Shown here: positions 27,822 through 35,507 of the stretch, piece by piece | Numbering within the stretch: the first letter of the stretch is position 1 | Layout: each line of letters starts with the position of its first letter | Source of the DNA: Trujillonella endophytica | GTDB lineage: Bacteria; Actinomycetota; Actinomycetes; Mycobacteriales; Geodermatophilaceae | NCBI RefSeq assembly: GCF_900110555.1 | Contig: NZ_FOEE01000002.1 | Location: forward strand, 310,001 to 374,000 | Reading direction: 5' to 3' | DNA: 64,000 nucleotides | Made by a program: the position numbers and the translations under genes | The notes under the pieces: generated by a model | The model's input: only the letters and a program-made list of their open reading frames with translations | Databases searched by the model: none | Told to the model about the DNA's origin: nothing

Positions 27822-28862
27822 TCAGCCGGTCATCACCGGCTGGGCGGTGGTCGCCAGGTCTTCGTGCAGGGTTCGGTAGACGACGTCGGAGAGGCGTCGT
27901 TTCAGGCAGCGCAGGGCTTCGCGCCCGGTCTTGCCCTCGGCGCGTTTGCGCAGGTAGTAGGCGCGTCCTTCGGTATCGGCGCGGATCTGGGTGATCGCCA
28001 TGGTGTAGAGCACCCGGTTGAGCTGTCGGTTACCCGAGCGGTTGAGCCGGTGCCGGCTGGTGCGGCCGGAGGAGGCCGGGATCGGGGCGGTGCCGTTGGC
28101 GGCGGCGAAGGCGTGCCGGGAGCGGTAGCGGCGGATGTCGGCGACCTCGCCGAGGATCGTCGCGGCGCTGACCGGGCCCAGGCCGTAGAGGTCGGTCAGC
28201 CCGGTTTTCACCTGCTGGACCGCGTCGCTGATGAGGCCGTGGACCTCCTGGATTTCTGCAGTCAGCTCCGCCAGCCGGACCAAGCGGCGGCGGGTCAGGG
28301 TCGCGCGGACGCTGGTGTCGTCGGCGAGCAGATCGGTGGCGGCGGTGATGAACGTCGGAGCGGTCAGTCGCGGCACCCGGTCCTGGTAGCCGGGCAACAG
28401 GCCGTGCAGCTCGGCGTGGGTGCGGCTGGCCAGCGCGGTGCGTTCGGCGACCAATTGAGCGCGGTAGTCGGCCAGAGCCCGCAGGTCAGCGGCTTGCCCG
28501 ACGGCCAGGCGGACCGGTGGCAGGCCGCTCTCGCGGGCGGTGAGCCGGGCGATGGCGACCGCGTCCCCCGGGTCGGTCTTGCCGGCACCGGGCCGGCCCG
28601 AGCGTTCCCGCGCGGTCAGGTTTGGCGGAACCTCGACGACCTCCAGTCCGCCCATGAGCACCAGACGGATCGCGGCGCCGCGGCCGTAGTTGCCCGAACC
28701 CTCGATGCCGACCCGGGTCACCGAGTGCTCCTTGACCAGTTCCTCGAGGGCGTCGAAGCCGGCCTCGGTGTTGGCCAGCTCGGTGACGAGCACCGGGCGG
28801 CCGGCGAGGTCGATGACGGCCACCGCGAGGGTGTCCTTGTGGGTGTCGATTCCGGCGAGCAC
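27822..28862 (-). CDS. IS110-family transposase (copy A)
   Basis: This 346-aa IS110-type recombinase has an N-terminal RuvC-like DEDD domain. Visible are LAGIDTHKDTLAVAVID, RVGIEGSGNYGRGAA and the KTDPGDAVAIARL acidic motif. The C-terminal transposase_20 domain reads LYGLGPVSAATILGEVADI, followed by SGRTSRHRLNRSGNRQLN with the nucleophilic-Ser region. GTG at 28862 follows GGAAGGAG five bases upstream; a longer reading has no such support. IS110 elements lack classic inverted repeats, so I could not fix the ends. It is transcribed away from the second IS110 gene. Confidence 0.9.
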   Translation of the reverse strand: MLAGIDTHKDTLAVAVIDLAGRPVLVTELANTEAGFDALEELVKEHSVTRVGIEGSGNYGRGAAIRLVLMGGLEVVEVPPNLTARERSGRPGAGKTDPGDAVAIARLTARESGLPPVRLAVGQAADLRALADYRAQLVAERTALASRTHAELHGLLPGYQDRVPRLTAPTFITAATDLLADDTSVRATLTRRRLVRLAELTAEIQEVHGLISDAVQQVKTGLTDLYGLGPVSAATILGEVADIRRYRSRHAFAAANGTAPIPASSGRTSRHRLNRSGNRQLNRVLYTMAITQIRADTEGRAYYLRKRAEGKTGREALRCLKRRLSDVVYRTLHEDLATTAQPVMTG

Positions 28863-29335
28863 GCGACTCCTTCCAGCGTTCGAAGAGCTCGCGAAAGCCG
28901 GTGTCCGGGCGGAGCGCATGCATCTGCGGGCTGCCGCAGCCCGAGGCTCCTATTAGGCGTCAACCACCCGAACCCCGACAGACGTCACCAGCGGGCACTC
29001 ATTGCGAAAGCCACTCAGGATCGCGACGGGCAGCAAGACGTCGAGCCTCGCCGGTGACGCCCGCGAGCACTCCGCCGTCGGTGACGGAGCGCGCCTATTA
29101 CCGCAGATGCAAGAGGTGTAAAGGTCTGCGATCTTGATCCGCAGCCCCTGCCGATGAGAATGGAGGGGTCGTCCGGCGACGTCGTGTGTCACTGGTGCGG
29201 CTGAGCCCGTAGAGGTGTATGGCGCGGGGCCTTCGGGAGCTCCTGATTGCTGCCGTAGAGCGCGTGGGTCTGTGTCCTTGCAGAGGGCCCTCCGGACGAC
29301 GCCCGATCGGTCGTCGACCGGAGGAGGGATCGGAG
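28863..29335. other. Non-coding region between divergent IS110 transposases, possible bridge RNA sites
   Basis: About 470 bp separate the two start codons with no supported protein gene. IS110-family elements encode a structured guide (bridge) RNA in their non-coding end, often upstream of the transposase, so one or two such RNAs could lie here. Imperfect inverted repeats are seen, for example CCCTCCGG at 29288-29295 with CCGGAGGAGG at 29318-29327. Boundaries and RNA structure were not determined. Confidence 0.35.
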
Positions 29336-30571
29336 ATGGAACTCCAGTACGAGCGGGTCGCCGGGCTCGACATCGGCAAGGCGACGCTGACCGCCTGCGT
29401 CCGCACGCCCGGCTCGCGGGGCCGCCGGCGAGCGGAGACGCGGACGTTCTCCACGATGACCCGTTCGCTACAGGTGATGCGCGATTGGCTGCTGGCCGAG
29501 GGCGTGACGGTGGCGGCGATGGAGTCGACCTCGACCTATTGGAAGGGCGCCTTCTACTGCCTCGAGGAAGCGATGGAGGTCTGGCTGATCAACGCCGCGC
29601 ACATCAAGGCCTTCGACCGGCGCAAGAGCGACGTCCGCGACGCGGAATGGATCGCCCAGCTGCTGGAGGTCGGGCTGCTGCGGCCGTCATTCGTGCCACC
29701 GCCGGACATTCGCCGGCTGCGGATGCTCACCCGGTATCGGGTGCAGCTGATGGGCGACCGGACGCGGGAGATCACCCGGCTGGAGCTGATGCTCGAGGAC
29801 GCCTCGGTCAAGCTCTCCTCGGTCGCGGCGAGCCTGACCAGCGTCTCGGCGCGGGCGATGGTGGGTGCGCTGATCGGCGGAGAGAGTGATCCGCGGGTGC
29901 TGGCCGATCTGGCCAAAGGCAAGATGCGCCGCAAGATCCCGGCCCTGACCGAAGCTCTCACCGGGCACTTCGACGCCGGCCACGCGCAGCTGGCCCGCTC
30001 CATGCTGGCCCGGATCGCGGCGGTGGAGGCCGCCCTGACCGAGCTCAACGCGGTCATCGCCGCCGCGTTCGAACCGTGGTCGCACCAGCTGGAGCTGTTG
30101 CAGACCATTCCCGGAGTGGGGGAGAAGGTCGCGCAAGTGATCATCGCCGAGACCGGCGCAGACATGGCCCGGTTCCCCAGCCCGGAGCACCTGGCCTCCT
30201 GGGCCGGAGTGGCGCCGGGGATGCACGAGTCTGCGGGCAGGTTCCACGCGATCCCGCCGCCGCACGGCAACAAGTGGTTGACCGCGATGCTGGTCGAGGC
30301 CGCCGGCTCGGTCGGGCGGATGAAGGGCGCCAACTACCTCTCGGCTCAGCACGCGCGGCTCAGCGGCCGGCGAGGCGCGGGACGGGCTCAGGTGGCGGTC
30401 GCGCACTCGATCCTGGTCTCGGCCTACTGGATGCTCACCCGCGACGAGCCCTACCGAGACCTCGGGCCGGATTGGTTGGCCAAGCACAACGACGAGGCCC
30501 ACGCGCGCCGGCTGGTGGCTCAACTCGAGCGGCTCGGCCACACCGTGACCCTCGATCAGCCGGCCGCCTGA
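29336..30571 (+). CDS. IS110-family transposase (copy B)
   Basis: This is a 411-aa IS110-type recombinase, a different lineage from copy A. The DEDD domain reads VAGLDIGKATLTACV, VAAMESTSTYWKGAFY and DRRKSDVRDAEWIAQLL. The C-terminal domain reads LLQTIPGVGEKVAQVIIAE, then FPSPEHLASWAGVAPG and GNKWLTAMLVEAA. ATG at 29336 has GAGGAGGGA upstream. The frame is intact. A decayed relative of its C-terminus lies at 27225-27420. Termini could not be located. Confidence 0.92.
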   Translation: MELQYERVAGLDIGKATLTACVRTPGSRGRRRAETRTFSTMTRSLQVMRDWLLAEGVTVAAMESTSTYWKGAFYCLEEAMEVWLINAAHIKAFDRRKSDVRDAEWIAQLLEVGLLRPSFVPPPDIRRLRMLTRYRVQLMGDRTREITRLELMLEDASVKLSSVAASLTSVSARAMVGALIGGESDPRVLADLAKGKMRRKIPALTEALTGHFDAGHAQLARSMLARIAAVEAALTELNAVIAAAFEPWSHQLELLQTIPGVGEKVAQVIIAETGADMARFPSPEHLASWAGVAPGMHESAGRFHAIPPPHGNKWLTAMLVEAAGSVGRMKGANYLSAQHARLSGRRGAGRAQVAVAHSILVSAYWMLTRDEPYRDLGPDWLAKHNDEAHARRLVAQLERLGHTVTLDQPAA

Positions 30572-31244
30572 CCAACTGGACAAGTACTGGAGGACGGGCT
30601 TCGCCCGCCCCGCGCTGACGCGCGCCTGCAACTCACCTATTCACGGGTCTGTGTCCCTCGTGATCTTGGACGTCTCCAGTCCTCTCCGAGGCGCCGGCAG
30701 CTGCTCTGCTGCTCAGCTGCAGTAGGCGTCGTGGGCGCAGGTGCGGGGTGACCCTGTGACCGTGCCGTCGGCTTCTGTGGAGACCGTCCTCAGGGTCACC
30801 ACCATCCCCGGGACTCGCCCGGCAACCAGCTCGACGTCTCACCGGCGCCCGTTCCGGAGGGCGCCTACGTACGTCCTCTTGGCACCGGAGAGAACAAGAT
30901 CGAGTAGGACACACCTCTTGCACCGCCGGACCGGCGCGGTCACCACGCGCGGGCCAGCGGATGGGGTCGGCACTGGGCATGCCGAGTCTCGGACTCGTTG
31001 TGACGTGTTTCCGGTACTGGCAGCCGCGCGGGGCAGTATGAGGTCTGGCGCCCCCGTCGCTGAGGCGAGACGGTTCGCTTCGATGTGTCCTGCAGCCGCC
31101 GGAGTCCGCTCCTCCTGTCGGCCCGTCTGAGCCACACCGTCAACTCCTTGGACCCACCTCGGCGTCGCCCCTCGAGCTCGAGCTGTGCCGCTGCCTCGGC
31201 GCGCTGACGACTGTGAGCCGAGGTCTGACCCGCAGACTCCAGAC
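30572..31244. other. 673 bp without a supported gene
   Basis: Readings here lack family resemblance and consistent codon pattern. The first part probably includes the right end of IS110 copy B. I see no RNA gene or repeat. Confidence 0.45.
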
Positions 31245-31562
31245 GTGTCGATCTCAGCCGCACTCGCACTCGTTTGTGCCGTACTCGGACTTGTCACTGG
31301 TGGAGCGGGCGTCCGCCGCCTAATCGATGACCAACGGAAGGCGATGGAAGCCCTGGACCGATTGGCCGAGCCCGTCGATGAGAATCCAGTCATGGCGGCC
31401 TTTCGTCGGCGCGACGTAGGCCTAGCGCATCACCGAATCGAACTCGATGGGCGAGAGCTGCGCCTGCTCATGGCTGCTCGTGCGGATCAGCGTCGGGCGA
31501 TCCTGCTAGTCACCGCTGGCCTGTTGCTCAGCTTCACGGGGACGCTCCTGACGTTGCCGTAG
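31245..31562 (+). CDS. Small two-TM membrane protein
   Basis: The predicted 105-aa protein has two hydrophobic segments, SISAALALVCAVLGLVTGGA near the N-terminus and RAILLVTAGLLLSFTGTLLT at the C-terminus. A charged linker with RRLIDDQRKAMEALDRLAEP joins them. Codon use is regular. I selected the in-frame GTG at 31245 because it directly precedes the first hydrophobic segment; no strong ribosome-binding site is seen. It lies just upstream of the excisionase and integrase. Function is unknown. Confidence 0.5.
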   Translation: MSISAALALVCAVLGLVTGGAGVRRLIDDQRKAMEALDRLAEPVDENPVMAAFRRRDVGLAHHRIELDGRELRLLMAARADQRRAILLVTAGLLLSFTGTLLTLP

Positions 31563-31766
31563 TGAGTCGTGGACTGTTGACGCTCGTGGCAACCGCTAGA
31601 TCAACCTTCTTAAGCCGCATCCCCGGCCCAGGCGCGCCCGTCGTGCCCCAAAGTGAGCCGCTTAGGGATGCCATCGAGAACTGTGATGGGTTGCTGAACT
31701 GAAGCCTGGCCGCTGAGGCAGATGGTCCTGGAGGACAACTGGAGGCTGCTGACGAAGCTCCGAACC

Positions 31767-31985
31767 ATGACGGCGCATCGGACGACGGAACTACGACACT
31801 TCTCCGGCGATCCGCTGCTGACTGTCGCGCAGGCTGGTGAGTACCTCGCGACTGGCGAAAGGTTCGTCCGCCGGCTGATCGCCGAGCGTCGGATCGGCTA
31901 CGTCAAAGTCGGGAAGTATGTGCGCCTCGAGCGATCGACGCTAGACGCGTTTGTGGACGCCGGCCGCGTCCACAGCCAGCGGTGA
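31767..31985 (+). CDS. Excisionase-type helix-turn-helix protein
   Basis: The predicted 72-aa protein matches the MerR-like HTH_17/excisionase family: LLTVAQAGEYLATGERFVRR, then AERRIGYVKVGKYVRLERST and LDAFVDAGR. Such proteins bend att DNA and favour excision by the partner integrase. An upstream ATG at 31722 would add 15 residues; neither start has a strong ribosome-binding site. It precedes the integrase by 39 bp in the same direction, the normal xis-int layout. Confidence 0.8.
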   Translation: MTAHRTTELRHFSGDPLLTVAQAGEYLATGERFVRRLIAERRIGYVKVGKYVRLERSTLDAFVDAGRVHSQR

Positions 31986-32024
31986 TTTCAGCACCATCTC
32001 GCTGAATCGCGTCAGGGTCGCATC

Positions 32025-33143
32025 GTGGCTAAGCGGACATTCAGATCGGTCGACCGACTCCCCAGCGGCCGCTTCCGCGCTCGCTATCTCGGCCCCGATG
32101 GTCGTCGCCACACCCAGATCTTCCGCGTCAAGGCCGACGCCTGGGCCTGGCTGGCGAGCGAGCAGACCGACCTCCTGCGTAAGCGTTGGCGAGCTCCGAA
32201 CGCCAGCGCTCGGACAGTCGGCGAGTATGCCCAGGACTACCTCGCCCGCAACGACCTCCGTGAGAGCACCCGTGTGCTCTACGCCGGCCTGTGGCGCCAT
32301 CATCTGGCCGAAGAATGGGCCCACGTCCCGGTCGACGAGATCACCCCAGCCGCTGTCCGCTCCTGGCACGCGAAGGCCGGCGGGACGACGCGTCCGACGG
32401 CGCTGGCGCAGTCGTACAGGCTGTTGCGGGCCATTCTCAACGTGGCCGTCGCCGACGAGGCCATCCCGTCCAATCCGTGCCGTCTCCGAGGCGCCGGCAC
32501 TCCGAAGGCGTCCCGTCCCTCCCGCGCGCTCACCGCGGCCGAGGCTCTGCAACTGGCCGAGCAACTGGGGCGGGACCGGAGAACCGAGCGCTACCGCGCA
32601 CTCCTGCTCGTCCTGGCCTTCGGCGGGCTCAGGTTCGGGGAGGCCACCGCCCTCCGCCGGTCTGACGTCCTGCCCGGCGGCCGACTCCGTGTTGAGCGAT
32701 CGGTCCGCCGCGTCAGTGGCCGCTGGGTAATCGGCGAGCCCAAGACCGACGCCGGACACCGCACCGTGACGCTCCCCGCTGCCATCGCAGCGGTACTGGA
32801 GGAACACCTGGAGAAGCACGTCACCTCGGCTCCCGACGCCCTCCTGTTCTCCACCAGTACCGGCGGCTACCTCGCTCGCAGCAACTGGAACTTCACCTTC
32901 CGCCGCGCCGCGACTGCCATCGGCCTACCGGCGGTCCGACCCCACGAACTCCGCCACACCGGCGCCACCCTCGCCGCTGGCACCGGCGCCACGACGAAGG
33001 AGTTGATGCGTCGGCTGGGGCACTCCTCCCCCGCGGCCGCCCTGCTGTACCAGCACGCGGCGGACGACCGCGACGCCGACATCGCCCGCGCGCTCGACGC
33101 CATGCTCGGTGCCATCACCGAGGCGCGGGACGACGCTGAGTAG
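32025..33143 (+). CDS. int: Tyrosine-type site-specific integrase
   Basis: The 372-aa protein has an N-terminal arm-type DNA-binding segment (FRARYLGPDGRRHTQIF), a SAM-like core-binding domain (TVGEYAQDYLARN) and a catalytic domain. The catalytic residues are visible: Arg in FGGLRFGEATAL, Lys in EPKTDAGHRTV, His-x-x-Arg in PHELRHTGATLA, His in RRLGHSSPAA and the Tyr nucleophile in LLYQHAADDR. All are intact, so it should be active. The GTG start follows xis closely. It is the likely recombinase for the tRNA-Gly att sites, though it lies about 9-11 kb from both. Confidence 0.93.
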   Translation: MAKRTFRSVDRLPSGRFRARYLGPDGRRHTQIFRVKADAWAWLASEQTDLLRKRWRAPNASARTVGEYAQDYLARNDLRESTRVLYAGLWRHHLAEEWAHVPVDEITPAAVRSWHAKAGGTTRPTALAQSYRLLRAILNVAVADEAIPSNPCRLRGAGTPKASRPSRALTAAEALQLAEQLGRDRRTERYRALLLVLAFGGLRFGEATALRRSDVLPGGRLRVERSVRRVSGRWVIGEPKTDAGHRTVTLPAAIAAVLEEHLEKHVTSAPDALLFSTSTGGYLARSNWNFTFRRAATAIGLPAVRPHELRHTGATLAAGTGATTKELMRRLGHSSPAAALLYQHAADDRDADIARALDAMLGAITEARDDAE

Positions 33144-33263
33144 CAACCGAAGTGCTGCCGCGTAGACGCAATCGTCACCTGGTGATCGGGACCGTGGGGC
33201 CGTCGGGCAGCAGTACCGGGAGCGGTAGCTGGTCGGCGGCCCTGAGGTAGGGCGCGGTGACCG

Positions 33264-33863
33264 TCATGGGCGCTGCACCGGCTGAGCGGCGGCGGTGTGG
33301 AGAGCGTCGAGGGCTGGGGCCGCGGTGTCCCACAGCTCGCGGAAGGCGATCAAGACGTCCCGGATGAGGGCGTCGGGGTTGAGCGCGCCGGACGGGGGCT
33401 GCACGTAGCGCCAGAACGGGAACGTGCGCCCTGAGGACCCCTTGAGCTGTGCCCGTACCGGTCGCATCGCCTCGCTGATCTGCCGTCGGCGTTCCTCGTC
33501 AACAGCGTCAGCGGGCAGACGCACAGCGACGTACGGCCACTCGTTGGAGCCAGGGGTAAGTAGGCGCGCACGCTCCCACTGGATGACGACGCTGACGTCC
33601 GCAGTTCCGTTGTGCTGCCAGACAGGGCGGCGAAGGCCCGCCCTCGGCCACGAGCCGGAGTCAAGATCGTTGCTCTCCAGCTCGACGTCGAGTTCCTCGG
33701 CCAGTTCTTCCAGCTGCGTCGCGACGCCGACCAGGTGCTTGTCCAGAAGCTGTCGGCCTTCCACGCGCAGAGCAGCCCAAGTCTCGATGTCGTGCCGGTG
33801 ATCGAGGTAGAACCACGCCTTCGCGTCGGCATCGTCGCGCGTGGGGACGGTCGGGTCAGACAC
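33264..33863 (-). CDS. Hypothetical protein, last gene after the type I RM operon
   Basis: I do not recognise this 199-aa protein. It is rich in Trp, Arg and acidic residues, with segments such as AWFYLDHRHDIETWAALR, VGVATQLEELAEELDVEL (possibly coiled) and SGRTFPFWRYVQPPSGAL. No membrane segment is seen. The GTG start overlaps the PD-(D/E)XK gene stop by 8 nt, so the two are translationally coupled and probably act together. Confidence 0.7.
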   Translation of the reverse strand: MSDPTVPTRDDADAKAWFYLDHRHDIETWAALRVEGRQLLDKHLVGVATQLEELAEELDVELESNDLDSGSWPRAGLRRPVWQHNGTADVSVVIQWERARLLTPGSNEWPYVAVRLPADAVDEERRRQISEAMRPVRAQLKGSSGRTFPFWRYVQPPSGALNPDALIRDVLIAFRELWDTAAPALDALHTAAAQPVQRP

Positions 33864-34575
33864 GGTGGTAGGCCTCCAGAGTGGCGATGTAGTCGTGGAC
33901 GCCGGGTGCCGCCCCGGTCCGCGTGGATACGGCCGTGCGCGCGATGTCGGCGACCTGCTCCCAGGTGAGTGCTCGCCACTGGCCGTGGCTGTCCACGGCG
34001 GTGGTCGGCAGCCGCTGGCCGCGAGTGAGGAAGACGAAGCAGGGGGCCGGCTCGTTCCCCCAGTGCCGGTATAGGCGGTCCAGTTGGCGGTCTTGTTCCA
34101 TGGCGAAGGTCTTGGCCTCGACCACGATCGTCCAGTCGATGCCGTACACGATGAGGTCAGCGCGGGTCTCGTCCCGCTGTTCCTCTAGCACCACCCGCAC
34201 GCCGGCCTCTGTACCGGAACCGTCGATCGCGAGGTAGTCAAGTAGCCCGTCGAGCACAGCGGGGCCGAGGCCGTGGTGGCCATCTGAGCGCAGCAGCCAG
34301 GCCAGTCCGGCCGTCAAGGCTAGTTCCCGGTACTGCTGGTCGAGGGCCGCGAGCAGCGTGCGGGGGCCGCCCCGCCAGCGGCCGGTCTGCACGAGGTCAC
34401 GCTGGGTGGCCTGCAGGTGTGCGACGCGGCCTCTCCACTGCTTCACCGCGTTGGCGCCCTGGGCCTGCTCCGCGGCGCTGACTGCCCGCCACTCGACAGC
34501 GACCGCCGTGAGGCGTTCGAGCCATTCGTGCACAGCATCAAGGGGCGCTGTCGATGCCGGATTTCCCGCTGTCAC
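33856..34575 (-). CDS. PD-(D/E)XK nuclease family protein
   Basis: The 239-aa protein has the signature of the PD-(D/E)XK_4 type nuclease fold: ETRADLIVYG with the catalytic Asp, then TIVVEAKTFAMEQDRQLDRL with the Glu-x-Lys and following Gln. The N-terminal 100 residues are helical. It overlaps the upstream gene by 4 nt (GTGA) and the downstream gene by 8 nt. Its place behind hsdR suggests an accessory nuclease in anti-phage defence, which is inference. The gene is intact. Confidence 0.78.
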   Translation of the reverse strand: MTAGNPASTAPLDAVHEWLERLTAVAVEWRAVSAAEQAQGANAVKQWRGRVAHLQATQRDLVQTGRWRGGPRTLLAALDQQYRELALTAGLAWLLRSDGHHGLGPAVLDGLLDYLAIDGSGTEAGVRVVLEEQRDETRADLIVYGIDWTIVVEAKTFAMEQDRQLDRLYRHWGNEPAPCFVFLTRGQRLPTTAVDSHGQWRALTWEQVADIARTAVSTRTGAAPGVHDYIATLEAYHRV

Positions 34576-35405
34576 TGGGCATCGGGGAAGGTCGCGTCCA
34601 CAGTGAACGCGAGATCCTCGTATCGCTTGTACTCGCCGCCGAGGCTGAGACCGAGATCCTTCAGCTTCACAGCCGCGCCGGCGTTCACCGACGTCGATTG
34701 CTCCGTCTTGATGCCGAAGTGGAACTGCTCGGCTCCGGCGTCGGCTGACGTGCGCATGAGCTTGAACATCGGATCCCGGTCGGGCCAGATCAGGTCAGCC
34801 AGTACTGGCCTCGCCTTGCCTGCGCCGGTGATGCGGATGGCGAGCTTGCCGGTGTCGTCGCGGCCAAACCCCATCGTCAGCGAAACATCCTCGGCGTCAG
34901 GCAGGCCGATACCCCCCTCAGCCTTTGCCGCCTTGCCGATCGACTCGCGCCAGGTGATCTCGATGTCCCGCGCGCCCAGCGAGAGCAAGTACCTGGCCGC
35001 CTCGACTGACTTCTCGTTCAGCACGAGGCGGTGAAAGCTGGCGAAGGGAACGTAATCCCGGCGCCGTAGCGGATGCCTGGCATAGACGTGACCGACACTC
35101 GGCCCACCCTCCGGAAAGAAGAGGAGGTCGCGCTGGACGAGGCGCCGTGCGTCTTCGCTTCCCATAAGCGCCACGTGCGGCGGCGGCGCCGTCCCGGTAC
35201 GACGTCCCGTCAGCATCATCAGGGCAAGGGGCACCGCCGCAAGTCCGCCTGTCGCCACGCCGACCGTCGCGGTGACAACGTCCGTAGTCGTCCAAGACCG
35301 GTCCTTGTTCACGAAGGCGTCGGCCGTATCGACGATGGCCATCACGTCGCCCAGGTCCCAGCTGTCCAGGTCAACCCTGTGCTCTGGCGTAGAAGTCGAG
35401 CTCAT
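34572..35405 (-). CDS. Hypothetical protein with one hydrophobic segment, behind hsdR
   Basis: I do not recognise this 277-aa protein. One hydrophobic segment at about residues 43-66 (VVTATVGVATGGLAAVPLAL) could anchor it to the membrane. The C-terminal two thirds alternate short strands, for example EQFHFGIKTEQSTSVNAGAA and LKDLGLSLGGEYKRYEDLAF, suggesting a beta-rich fold. It begins 102 bp after hsdR and overlaps the nuclease gene by 4 nt. In a defence operon such an architecture could be a membrane effector, but this is a guess. Confidence 0.7.
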   Translation of the reverse strand: MSSTSTPEHRVDLDSWDLGDVMAIVDTADAFVNKDRSWTTTDVVTATVGVATGGLAAVPLALMMLTGRRTGTAPPPHVALMGSEDARRLVQRDLLFFPEGGPSVGHVYARHPLRRRDYVPFASFHRLVLNEKSVEAARYLLSLGARDIEITWRESIGKAAKAEGGIGLPDAEDVSLTMGFGRDDTGKLAIRITGAGKARPVLADLIWPDRDPMFKLMRTSADAGAEQFHFGIKTEQSTSVNAGAAVKLKDLGLSLGGEYKRYEDLAFTVDATFPDAQ

Positions 35406-35507
35406 GCGGCGACTACCTGCCTGCCCAGTTGCTCTGTCTGCTGCATGCCCATGAAAACGGCGCCTTCCTGCTTGTGTGGCGGTAGCGGTAGTTCATCAGC
35501 CGCCTCG

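Noticed and set aside
27798-29057. Plus-strand reading opposite IS110 copy A
   Set aside because: It is the complement of an intact transposase with all family motifs.
33144-33263. An att-like copy just after the integrase
   Set aside because: No match to the tRNA-Gly 3' end was found in this stretch.
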